NCBI RefSeq assembly: GCF_964340395.1 | Contig: NC_135562.1 | Span: 18,362,985-18,426,984 of the forward strand | DNA from: Glandiceps talaboti | Lineage: Eukaryota > Hemichordata > Enteropneusta > Spengelidae | Length of the DNA: 64,000 nt | Direction of reading: 5' to 3' | In this document: positions 1 through 9,716 of the stretch, piece after piece | Position numbering within the stretch: position 1 is the first letter of the stretch | Layout: every line of letters starts with the position of its first letter | Notes under the pieces: model-generated | The model's database searches: none | Seen by the model: only the letters and a program-made list of their open reading frames with translations | What the model was told of the DNA's origin: nothing | Translations under genes and position numbers: made by a program

Positions 1-470
1 AATTAAGCCAGTCGTTTTTGTAGAAAATGGTGATAAAGTCGCACCACTTTGGACAACATTTCCTGACCAGAAACTATTCTTTTCTTTTTTGTGGCCTACT
101 GAAAATATGCCAATAACTTATTGAACCTAAACACTACATTAGTAATATTTTCAGGACAGGTGCACTTTGATATCGCAAAATGTATGTACCAAATTATAAT
201 GAATTTGAAGCGTGTATTCTTGAGATATAGCCTAATTACCAAAAAACATTAATTACGTAAATTACTAATTAATATTCAGGGGATTTTTACCAAAACCTAA
301 TCAAATCTTGCCATTACCCCACGGAATACATCTTCAAAATTTCGTTTGAATTGAGCAAGCTGTTATGGAGAAAACAATGACAGAGATAGACAGACAGACA
401 CACAGACACACAGACACACACACAGACTTCCACCCACTAAATACATCTCTTCCTTACGGAAGAAAAAATG
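1..470. repeat. Interspersed repeat with microsatellite and palindromic end
   Basis: No gene is visible. The block from about 270 to 466 reads, in reverse complement, like the block at 53835-54000: the same phrases about an AATTCAAACGAAATTT core, a TAATCAAATC/GATTAGG motif and a terminal palindrome CTTCCTTACGGAAG (CTTCCGTAAGGAAG in the other copy). A CAGA/CACA microsatellite lies just inside the palindromic end in both copies. This marks a dispersed repeat family, probably a non-autonomous DNA element; I cannot assign a superfamily. Confidence 0.6.
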
Positions 471-574
471 GGGTCTTCTAAAAAGTTGAAAGGTCTAAAA
501 CGGGGTATTGCTTTTTGGTCAAAATTGGTCTAAAATGGGGTCTTGGGTTGGTAACCCCCCCCCCCCCTCCGCTC

Positions 575-716
575 ACACATATCATATCAGTAATCATACT
601 TCGAAGCTGCACATGTACACAGACCTCAAAACCCTTGGGCCAAAGAAGTGTTGTCGAACCTCATTTCCCTTTTTAGCACAACTGATCTAAAGGTTCAGTA
701 GTGTTATAGGCATGGC

Positions 717-767
<51 letters not shown>

Positions 768-2640
768 GCCTGTGGGTCTGTCTGTGGATATGTGTGTGTC
801 ATTTTAAAGTCAAAAAATGCTTGACTGATTGCTTTGATATTTGGTGGTCATGTTACTTCTGGTGTCTAGTTGAGAAATTGTTCAAACGAAAATTATTGCA
901 TCAGAGATGTGGGTTTTGGGTCAAAAAATATTACTCAAAAACTACTAGGCAGATTGACATGAAATTTGGTGGGAACATTCTTAAATATGAGTAAATTAAG
1001 ATTTGTTTATGACATGATGATTCCCTTAGTAATATACAAATTAGGGCTAAAATGTGTCATTTTTGATCAAAAACCTATAATTCAAAAACTACTGAGCAGA
1101 TTGGGCTGAAATTTAAAAGGGATGCATATGTTCGTGTATAGATGAAGACATATTAAGCATATGATGATCTCATTAGTAATATGCAAATTAGGCGTACAAA
1201 TGTGAATATATTTGGTAAAAAATTTATATCTCAAAAAGTACTTGGTCAATCAGACCGAAACTTGGTGAGATGTTTCTAAAAGTGGTTATTCTACAGATTT
1301 TTTTCGAAACATTTTGACACAATTGGCCCTAAAAACCATAACCACGCCCTAAGCAACAACCGAATGGCAGTATATTTCGCTCAAATAACATCATCTGGTA
1401 GGCAAGTCAGTAAACATTCAAAAAATGTATGCAAATATTGCAACATTGACCACGCCCATAACAACAACAAAACATTCAAAAAACGTATGTAAATTTGCCT
1501 ACCAATGAGATCATGCCCATAGCAACAGTCAAATACTCACGTATATTGCAAAGATAACAGGAATTGAAAGACTAATGAATAAACACTCAATAAATGTATG
1601 CAAACGTGCCTAGCAACAACACCATGCCCATAGCAACCGCCAAATGATCACCTATATTGCAATGATAATATCAGGAATTCATATACAAGTGAAAAAAAAC
1701 ATTCAAAAACGTATGAAAATATATCTAGCAACATGACCATGCTCATAGCAACATCTAAATGATCGCATATATCGCAAAGATAGCAACATGGTTGGATAGG
1801 CAACTGGATAGTCATTCAGCAAATGTTAAGATGGACTAGTATATGTGCTACAACGCTATTAGCAGTATTTTAAAAAATACTATAGGCCCTCTCATATTCA
1901 AACCAAAACGTAATATCTGGTATCTTATGATACGGTCATTATTATACTGATATATTCGATATACATGCTATGGTTTGGGGATGAACGGGAAATATGACAA
2001 AGTAATGTTACCTGTCACTATAGCAACATTATGAAGACGTTACCAACTCTATTCATACAGTAATATCGTTACTCTACCTGTTGATGAATTTAGTAATAAG
2101 TGTGTGTCTTCAGGGGCTGTTGTCAGGATCAACGAGTGAAAAAAGCCAAAATACACCAGAATCGGAATTGTTCTTTCCAGCTGTGTTTATTTTACTCCAA
2201 ATCTAACAATGTCCTATTTGAAATGGACAATAAATTAATTAAAACAATGGGAAATAAATTCTGTGTGGATATATCTATCTGTAAATAATGAAAGTCAATG
2301 TTTGGCAACAAAATAACAAAACCACTTACTTAATTACATTGCATGAAATGGTGGCGTCTCCGGTTCCATATACATGACGATCACACAAAGGAATTGTAGT
2401 GATTCCGGATTTGCTGTAATTTCATTGTCCGACCGTCATGTAACATAGAACCGGAAACACCACCCTATCAGGCATGTTGGGTACAAGAGGCAGTGTCAAT
2501 CTGAACTAATTACAGAGGTGAGGTAGACAGTTATATGAAACACATTTTATACTAAATTAAGTACAGTAATTTCCAAAATTGTATACATGCATGATAACAT
2601 AATCAATACTAACGAGCTAACTCAACAAAATGTACATATC
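575..2640. repeat. Duplicated segment, copy A (left part)
   Basis: Unique-looking DNA here recurs collinearly further right. Bases 575-660 match about 37995-38080, 1880-2095 match 38110-38310, and 2095-2640 match 40900-41435. Identity looks roughly 85-95% by eye. The short conceptual peptides at 2100-2288 and 40821-41048 are similar only because the DNA is duplicated; they have indels and no sign of a real gene. Confidence 0.7.
673..1878 (+). repeat. Interspersed repeat TE-1, forward copy
   Basis: This roughly 1.2-kb block starts near TTAGCACAACTGATCTAAAG, contains a (TCTG)n tract at about 718-770, and ends near ATGTGCTACAACGC. Its reverse complement matches 32790-34140. Part of it recurs at 53295-53840 and 55260-55410. 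The distal half is built from degenerate units of about 110 bp carrying the phrases 'catagcaac' and 'atgtatgcaaat'. The collinear sequence at 38080-38110 lacks it, so it is an insertion within the duplicated segment. No long reading frame is present. It is probably a non-autonomous transposon. Confidence 0.65.
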
Positions 2641-2650
2641 TTAAACTTTG

Positions 2651-4373
2651 AATACACCCAACACAGTACTGACCACCTGTGGGTAATCGCACACCCAACA
2701 CAGTACTGAATCACCTGTGGGTAATCGTACACCCAACACAGTATTGAATCACCTGTGGGTAATCGTACACCCAACACAGTACTGAATCACCTGTGGGTAA
2801 TCGTACACCCCAACACAGTACTGATCACCTGTGTGTAATCGTACACCCCAACACAGTACTGAATCACCTGTGGGTAATTGTACACCAAACACAGTACTGA
2901 CCATCTGTGGGTAATCGTACACCCCAACACAGTACTGAATCATCTGTGGGTAATCGTACACCAAACACAGTACTGACGACCACCTGTGGGTAATCATACA
3001 TCCCAACACAGTACTGATCACCTGTGGGTAATCGTACACCCCAACACAGTACTGAATCACCTGTGGGTAATTGTACACCAAACACAGTACTGACCATCTG
3101 TGGGTAATCGTACACCCCAACACAGTACTGAATCACCTGTGGGTAATCGTACACCCAACATAGTACTGAACATCTGTGGGTAATCGTACACCCCAACACA
3201 GTACTGAATCACCTGTGGGTAATCGTACACCCAACACAGTACTGACCATCTGTGGGTAATCGTACACCCCAACACTGTACTGAATCACCTGTGGGTAATC
3301 GTACACCAAACACAGTACTGACCATCTGTGGGTAATCGTACACCCAACACAGTACTGATAACCTGTGGGTAATCGTACACCCAACTGATGATCAACTGTG
3401 GGTAATCGTACGCCTAACACAGTACTGACCACCTGTGGGTAATTGTACAACCAACACAGTACTGATCACCTGTGGGTAATCATACACCCAACACAGTACT
3501 GAATCACCTGTGGGTAATTGTACACCCAACACAGTACTGACCACCTGTGGGTAATCGTACACCCAACACAGTATTAATTACCTGTGGGTAATCGTACACC
3601 CAACACAGTACTGAATCACCTGTGGGTAATCGTACACCCAACACAGTACTGAATCACCTGTGGGTAATCGTACACCCAACACAGTACTGAATCACCTGTG
3701 GGTAATCGTACACAATACACAGTACTGAATCACCTGTGGGTAATCGTACACTGAAGACAGTACTGAATCATCTGTGGGTAATCGTACACCCAACACAGTA
3801 CTGACCACCTGTGGGTAATCGTACACCCAACACAGTACTGAATCACCTGTGGGTAATCATACACCCAACACAGTACTGATAACCTGTGGGTAATCGTACA
3901 CCCAACACAGTACTGATGATCAACTGTGGGTAATCGTACGCCTAACACAGTATACCTGTGGGTAATTGTACAACCAACACAGTACTGATCACCTGTGGGT
4001 AATCATACACCCAACACAGTACTGAATCACCTGTGGGTAATCGTACACCCAACACAGTACTGACCACCTGTGGGTAATCGTACACCCAACACAGTATTAA
4101 TTACCTGTGGGTAATCGTACACCCAACACAGTACTGAATCACCTGTGGGTAATCGTACACCCAACACAGTACTGAATCACCTGTGGGTAATCGTACACCC
4201 AACACAGTACTGATCACCTGTGGGTAATCGTACACCCAACACAGTACTGATGTGGGTAATCGTACACCCAACACAGTACTGATCACCTGTGGGTAATCGT
4301 ACACACAGTACTGAATCACCTGTGGGTAATTGTACACCAAACACAGTATTCATGATCACCTGTGGGTAATCGT
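2651..4373. repeat. 38-bp minisatellite, left half of split array
   Basis: About 45 tandem copies of a unit of about 38 bp (range 36-40), with core CACCTGTGGGTAATCGTACA followed by CCCAACACAGTACTGAAT. Variants include AATTGTAC, CACCAAACACAG and GATCACC. Two rare-variant landmarks, 'CGCCTAACAC' at 3411 and 3939 and 'GTATTAATTA' at 3571 and 4094, recur about 525 bp apart, so a block of some 14 units was duplicated inside the array. The array stops abruptly at the retroelement LTR and resumes at 13063. Long reading frames on the minus strand here are translations of the repeat, not genes. Confidence 0.95.
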
Positions 4374-5199
4374 TGTAACTGCAGCTGCCCTTTAATAGAA
4401 ACTAGGAACTTTGCAAAGTCTCCAGAGGGCGTCCTTCAGTGCAAGCTTGTGGTTGAACTTGTCACCTCCTTTGTTCTTTCTCCCTTCGCAAAAGTAGTTC
4501 ATTTGTTTATCTTTTTCTTCGGTCACTTTACATTCCTATATTGTTTCGGTAGGGAGCAATTACGTTACTATGCGAGAATCGACAGGTGTATTATACAAAA
4601 TATGTAAACATTGGCCGAGGTAACCTTGTCTTCGAAACTTGGTCAAAGGTCACGCATATTTACGGCGTGTTTCTGTATACCTCCGCACATTCGCCACGAG
4701 ACAGCGTGCTGCAGTGAAGTAAGAAGACACTTGTCTAACTTCATTCAAAAACTTCGTTCAAATGCACGTCAATCTCAACTAGTTTATTGTCTCAAGGTCT
4801 CAAGGTCGCCACCGAGGTAATTATCACAGATTTATCGTTTCAGATTGATGTTGTAGTATTTCCTCAGTGTATCTTTTGTGTAGCTGTACACTTGTAGTCT
4901 TTTGCTTTGTCTATTCGACACTGTATTACGTAATCAAGACAATCTTTTTATGTATTCTATTCTCGTATCATATTTTGCAGCTTTTACGACCATTGCGGTT
5001 TCAATTACCATTTCGATTGCATCGACCATTATGTCTACACATACGATACTATGGTAACTGCTGTTACAACAATGATGTGTATGATCCTACAGTGATGTAT
5101 GGCTGTAATGCTCTTCGTTAATGACTCGAAATAAAACCGTAATAACTGTATAAAGAAACTCGTCCAGACTTATTCATTCGATGAGACTTTGTTGGCACA
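4374..5199 (+). repeat. 5' LTR of BEL/Pao element
   Basis: This 826-bp direct repeat starts with TGTAACTGCAGCTGCCC and ends with TTGTTGGCACA. A polyadenylation signal AATAAA lies at 5130-5135, and AT-rich TATA-like sequence (TATTATACAAAATATG) lies near 4590. Short frames inside (4611-4820, 4867-5121) recur in the other LTR and have no recognisable product. Confidence 0.96.
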
Positions 5200-5843
5200 G
5201 TAAAAACTCGAGACCTACGTAACCTATCTTCGCAACTCGATGACAATTGAATGTTCCTGGTGCAAGATACTGGAATCTCATACTGTGCTGTATATTGTCA
5301 TCAGTAACGTCCTGCTTCACCTTTTGAAGGCTGATCCTGGTCAGAGATAAATTCCATTCGTCAGAAGACATACCTTGCAAGAGACTTCATCTACGAGAGA
5401 CAGTTGTGTGTGTAGTGGACATATTTTCAACAAGTGACAAGAACAGAAAATTCTATCTCCTTGGAATCTGAGAACGAGAGACTCAATCTGTGGACACAAT
5501 TAACTGTCAAACTGTCAGTTTTATGCTTCCTTGTGTACACGTATATTTATGTATAATATACTTCGATTTCAGGTTTGTTTTGGCCAATGTGTTACTGTTA
5601 TACAACACATCAGCTTGTCACCTTTGTCGTTCTTTGCATATAACGGTTAGTCTCACTATTGAAACTCATATGGGTTTTATTGCATACTTTTAAACTGTTT
5701 GTTAGTAAGGCCCTGTCAGTAATTTGCTTGTGTTGTCACGCCTGCCTTGACTTTGTTGTGGGGTAAATTATTTCAGGGAATTTCAGTCATTGATCTTGTT
5801 CCAGCTCTCTTGTTTTTCTTGTATACACTAGCTAGGGTCAAGG
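5200..5843 (+). other. Retrotransposon leader between LTR and gag
   Basis: This is 644 bp of untranslated leader. The sequence just after the LTR (GTAAAAACTCGAGACC) does not begin with TGG, so I could not assign an 18-nt tRNA 3'-end primer-binding site. Priming from an internal tRNA site, or a site overlapping the LTR edge, remains possible. Confidence 0.7.
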
Positions 5844-8800
5844 ATGTTGGGACAAAATATTGAAACACCAATTGCGGATGATCAAGGTGAGGTCATTAAT
5901 GAGTCCACAGTAGAACTTACAACTAGAGATGACCAAGGTAATGATGATTGTGAGCCCACAGTAGGCTTACGCAGATCGAAAAGAGTGTCCAAGCTTACTG
6001 AGAAGGCAAGAGAAGGTAAGTTGGATGATCTTGAAATTCAATTGCACCATGCACTCGATCATTTGTTACCGCGTGTGACAGAACCTGAACTTATGGCTCA
6101 GATGTCCATCGACTTACTTAATATTTTGATAAGAGAGGTGGAGACCGAGCGTGTCGAAATACTCAAGATTCATGATAAGATGCGAGCTATATCAGTCACC
6201 CCTTTGACAGTCCAGGCTGTGGATCGCATGAACAGCTATGTAGATCGGACTATCATTCGTGCACAGCGTCTCATAAAGCAAGCTGACATGCAAAGCATGG
6301 TATCGATTGGTTCCTTATTTTCGTATGCTAAGCCTATAAGCTCTGTTTGTTCAGCGTCAACCGCACGATCTAAAGGGTCCAACACTTCATCTATGCGCAG
6401 GGATGCTGCTGTTAGAGCAGCTGCTCTTCAGGCAGAACTTGAAGCCAGGGAAGAAGAAGCAGCGCATGAGGAGGAGCTGAATCAACTCGAACTTGCCGAA
6501 AAAAAACGTCGTGCTGAGGCAGAAGCAGAGATGGAAAGCAAGATGAGAGAACTGGATAGGCAGAAAATAAAGAGAGAACTTCATATTGAAAAGGCCAAGC
6601 TTGCAGTCTATGAGAGAGAGGAGATGTTTGATGGCCTCCCAGTCACTGTGACATCCCCTCATCCTATGTCGTTATTGGCACCACCACCTGTTGTGAAGAC
6701 AGAACCAAGCAGTCCACATGCTGCTTCTAGGTTTCCTGTGTCTGAAACAATGACAAGGAGACCTGTTGTAAAAACAGAACAAAGCGGTCTACCTACTGTA
6801 TCTAATGTTCCTTTGCCTGAAACAATGACAAAGAGACCTGTCGTGAAAACAGAACTGAGCAACCCACCTGTGGTCGACCCATTGAAGTTTGAGGAACAAA
6901 AACAGGTACGAAAACCACAAGACTATGTACTGCATCCCTCAGCCAAGGAATTTCGTCCAGCTGTAAGTGATGATTTGAGAGCGTTAACAGAGGCTTTGAC
7001 AGCATCTGTGACAATGAGTCGACTACCTGCACCTGAGCCGTCGGTATTCATGGGAGACCCACTGACTTACCCAGATTGGATATCATCATTTTCAACTCTG
7101 ATAGAGTCTCGGAGTATACCACCACCTGAAAGAATTCATTATCTGAAAAGGTATTTAGGTGGCCAAGCCAGAGAGGCTGTAACAGGTTGTTTTCTCCTTA
7201 GAAGTGAAAGGGCCTATGAAGAAGCTAAATCTGTTCTTGAGAAGAGATATGGAAGTCCTTTTGTAGTGACAGAAGCCTTCAGAGATAAGCTCGATTCATG
7301 GCCGAAGATTTCTGGCAAAGATAGCCAAGCATTACAACGGTTTGCTGACTTTCTTGTACAATGTCTTGCAGCTATGAGAGACCTAGCAGGCATGGAAGTG
7401 TTGAATGATGTTCGAGAGAACAGAAAGTTACTTCAGAAATTGCCGGATTGGCTTGTAAATAGATGGAGTCGTGTGGTTGCCAAGATAAAGAAATCTACAT
7501 GTGCTTACCCTCCATTTGAAACATTCGTGTATTTCATACAAGAGGAAGCAGAGATTGCCTGTGACCCAGCAACTTCAATTGGATCTTTGAAAAGTGAGAA
7601 GGATCACAAACAGACTTCAGATGCGACACCCAGGAAGCGCAAGCAAGGAGGACATACTTTATCGACCAAAGCAAAACCAGTAGCAGGTGGCCAGAACTGC
7701 CTTTTCTGCAAGAAGGGTGGACACGTAATTCAAGAATGTCGCACATTCACGGCAAAACCTATGATGGAGAAACAGGACTTCGTAAAAAAGGGCGGTTACT
7801 GTTTCGGTTGCTTGAATTCTGGCCATATGTCCAAGAAATGTCCAAATCGTAGTACGTGCAAGAAATGCAGTAAGAGACATCCCACATGCTTGCATAGTGA
7901 AGAAAGGATTAACATATCCAAATATTCGAAGTCATCTGAGCGGGAAACTCATGGATCCACTAATGTATCAGACCAAGAATTAGAAAAGGAGACTGAAGTA
8001 AAGGCAGCTGGTTGCCACACTGTTGCTCGCCCACAAGAAAACCTGATCTCGTCAATGATTGTTCCAGTATGGATCTCCAGTCACGAGGATCCAGGCAGAG
8101 AAATATTGGTGTATGCGTTACTTGACACACAGTCAGATACTACGTTTGTGCTAGACCACACTGGTGAACAGCTAAGGACAAAGTCTGAGCCAGTCAGCCT
8201 TCGACTAACCACCATGACTTCATGTGAACGAGCTGTCACTTGTCAAAAGTATCCAAATCTTAGAGTTCGTGGATTTGACTCAAATGTATTAGTCACATTG
8301 CCTACGGCATATTCTCGAGAGTATATACCGGTAGAGGAATCACACATACCCACTCCGGAGATCGCAAGTAAGTGGCCACATCTTAAAGAAATTGCCCATC
8401 TAATACACCCTCTACAGAAGTGTGAGGTAGGTTTGTTAATTGGTTATGATTGTCCACAAGCCCTGGCACCTCGTAACTGCATCGCAGGCACGGGCAATCA
8501 GCCTTTCGCAGTAAAGACAGACCTTGGATGGAGCATCGTGGGACAGTTGGTACGACCAAATGACAGTGAAGATGTCTTTGGTTTAACTCATCGACTACTT
8601 ACCAAGGTAATTCCGGATTGTGTGCAGGCAAGTGTGAGTATCATTGGAGATGAACAGAAATATCGTGAAGGACAGCACCCTCCATCAGAAGTTTGCTATG
8701 CTTTTAAGACCTCTGCTAGGGAGCAAGTTTTCAATCCCTCAGATGTAGTGAAGATACTTGAGTCGGACTTCAAGGAAAGTCAAGAAGAAGAAATTACTAT

Positions 8801-9716
8801 GTCTCAGGAAGACATCCGTTTCTTGAACATCATCCAAAATAGCATTGATAAGGGAGGTGATGGTTTTTACACTATGCCCCTACCATTCAAACAGGATAAA
8901 CCAATGCTTCCTAATAACAAGTCAATGGCAGAACAACGTCTGCGGTACCTGAAGCGTCGCTTCAAGTCTGACCCCAAGTACCTAAATGACTACAGAAAGT
9001 TTATGCAAGATATAATTGCAGTAGGAGATGCAGAATTAGTTGACGATCAGGAGCAGAAAGATGGATGTGTATGGTACATACCTCATCATGGGGTATACCA
9101 CCCCAAAAAGCCGGACAAAATCCGTGTTGTATTTGACTGCAGTGCTAGATACAAGGGGACCAGTCTCAATGATCATTTACTGCAAGGTCCAGACCAGATA
9201 AATCCTCTTGTTGGTGTTCTCTGTCGATTCCGGAAGGAAAGGATTGCTATCATGTGTGATATCGAACGGATGTTCCACAGGTTTCGAGTCAAAGAAGAAG
9301 ATAGAAACTACCTCCAATTCCTCTGGTGGAAGGGAGGCAATATAGATACTGACCCAGTTGTTTACCGAATGAATGTTCACCTTTTCGGTGCAGTATCCTC
9401 ACCAGGTTGTGCTAACTACGGCTTGAAACAAGTGGCTAAAGATAATCCTCAGTATGGAGAGAAGGCAGTGTATTTCGTTTCTAGAAATTTCTACGTGGAT
9501 GACGGGCTGGAAAGTGTCCAAACAGATTCAGAGGCCATTAAGCTCATACAGGATGTTCGCAACCTTTGTTCAAAGGGAAATCTTCGTTTACACAAGTTCA
9601 TCTCGAATGATAGGACCACTATGGAATCTGTACCTGCTACAGAACGTGCTAAGGACGTCAAGGATTTGGACCTTTCTTTCAGTGAACTACCTGTGGAAAG
9701 AGCCCCTCGGAATTAA
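5844..9716 (+). CDS. BEL/Pao Gag-protease-reverse transcriptase polyprotein (first part)
   Basis: A 1290-codon frame starts at an ATG in context AAGGATGTT. In order: an acidic then charged N terminus; a coiled coil rich in A, E and R at about residues 190-265; three copies of RPVVKTE at about 285-345; a DUF1759-type gag core beginning near residue 397 (motif GDPLTYPDW); two zinc knuckles, CLFCKKGGHVIQEC near 619 and CFGCLNSGHMSKKC near 653; an aspartic protease/DUF1758 region with ALLDTQSDTTF near 759; and a reverse transcriptase with RVVFDCSA, then YVDD at 1217-1220. The polyprotein drives cytoplasmic particle assembly and cDNA synthesis. The frame stops at 9714-9716, in the connection region just after the polymerase core. 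The next frame over continues the homology, so this is a break or a programmed +1 shift. Confidence 0.95.
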   Translation: MLGQNIETPIADDQGEVINESTVELTTRDDQGNDDCEPTVGLRRSKRVSKLTEKAREGKLDDLEIQLHHALDHLLPRVTEPELMAQMSIDLLNILIREVETERVEILKIHDKMRAISVTPLTVQAVDRMNSYVDRTIIRAQRLIKQADMQSMVSIGSLFSYAKPISSVCSASTARSKGSNTSSMRRDAAVRAAALQAELEAREEEAAHEEELNQLELAEKKRRAEAEAEMESKMRELDRQKIKRELHIEKAKLAVYEREEMFDGLPVTVTSPHPMSLLAPPPVVKTEPSSPHAASRFPVSETMTRRPVVKTEQSGLPTVSNVPLPETMTKRPVVKTELSNPPVVDPLKFEEQKQVRKPQDYVLHPSAKEFRPAVSDDLRALTEALTASVTMSRLPAPEPSVFMGDPLTYPDWISSFSTLIESRSIPPPERIHYLKRYLGGQAREAVTGCFLLRSERAYEEAKSVLEKRYGSPFVVTEAFRDKLDSWPKISGKDSQALQRFADFLVQCLAAMRDLAGMEVLNDVRENRKLLQKLPDWLVNRWSRVVAKIKKSTCAYPPFETFVYFIQEEAEIACDPATSIGSLKSEKDHKQTSDATPRKRKQGGHTLSTKAKPVAGGQNCLFCKKGGHVIQECRTFTAKPMMEKQDFVKKGGYCFGCLNSGHMSKKCPNRSTCKKCSKRHPTCLHSEERINISKYSKSSERETHGSTNVSDQELEKETEVKAAGCHTVARPQENLISSMIVPVWISSHEDPGREILVYALLDTQSDTTFVLDHTGEQLRTKSEPVSLRLTTMTSCERAVTCQKYPNLRVRGFDSNVLVTLPTAYSREYIPVEESHIPTPEIASKWPHLKEIAHLIHPLQKCEVGLLIGYDCPQALAPRNCIAGTGNQPFAVKTDLGWSIVGQLVRPNDSEDVFGLTHRLLTKVIPDCVQASVSIIGDEQKYREGQHPPSEVCYAFKTSAREQVFNPSDVVKILESDFKESQEEEITMSQEDIRFLNIIQNSIDKGGDGFYTMPLPFKQDKPMLPNNKSMAEQRLRYLKRRFKSDPKYLNDYRKFMQDIIAVGDAELVDDQEQKDGCVWYIPHHGVYHPKKPDKIRVVFDCSARYKGTSLNDHLLQGPDQINPLVGVLCRFRKERIAIMCDIERMFHRFRVKEEDRNYLQFLWWKGGNIDTDPVVYRMNVHLFGAVSSPGCANYGLKQVAKDNPQYGEKAVYFVSRNFYVDDGLESVQTDSEAIKLIQDVRNLCSKGNLRLHKFISNDRTTMESVPATERAKDVKDLDLSFSELPVERAPRN
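9703..9706 (+). other. Frame break: C4 run between pol frames
   Basis: Pol homology leaves the gag frame and enters the +1 frame exactly at a run of four C. The first frame then reads three further codons to a TAA at 9714. A one-base expansion of the run, a +1 programmed frameshift, or a sequencing or assembly error would all look like this. Confidence 0.8.

Noticed and set aside
2749-4359. Several minus-strand frames of 60-124 codons with YDYPQV and TITHR motifs
   Set aside because: They are translations of the 38-bp minisatellite; the phase changes follow unit-length changes, and there is no start or splice context.
2651-4373. CRISPR-like direct repeat array
   Set aside because: Units are contiguous with no unique spacers, and the surrounding genes are eukaryotic.
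4611-5121. Short frames in the LTR, repeated at 12474-12984
   Set aside because: Identical because the LTRs are identical; no protein motif, and LTR frames of this size are expected by chance.
6387-7895. Minus-strand frames opposite the retroelement polyprotein, and similar ones at 9177-11366
   Set aside because: Antisense shadows of the gag-pol coding region.
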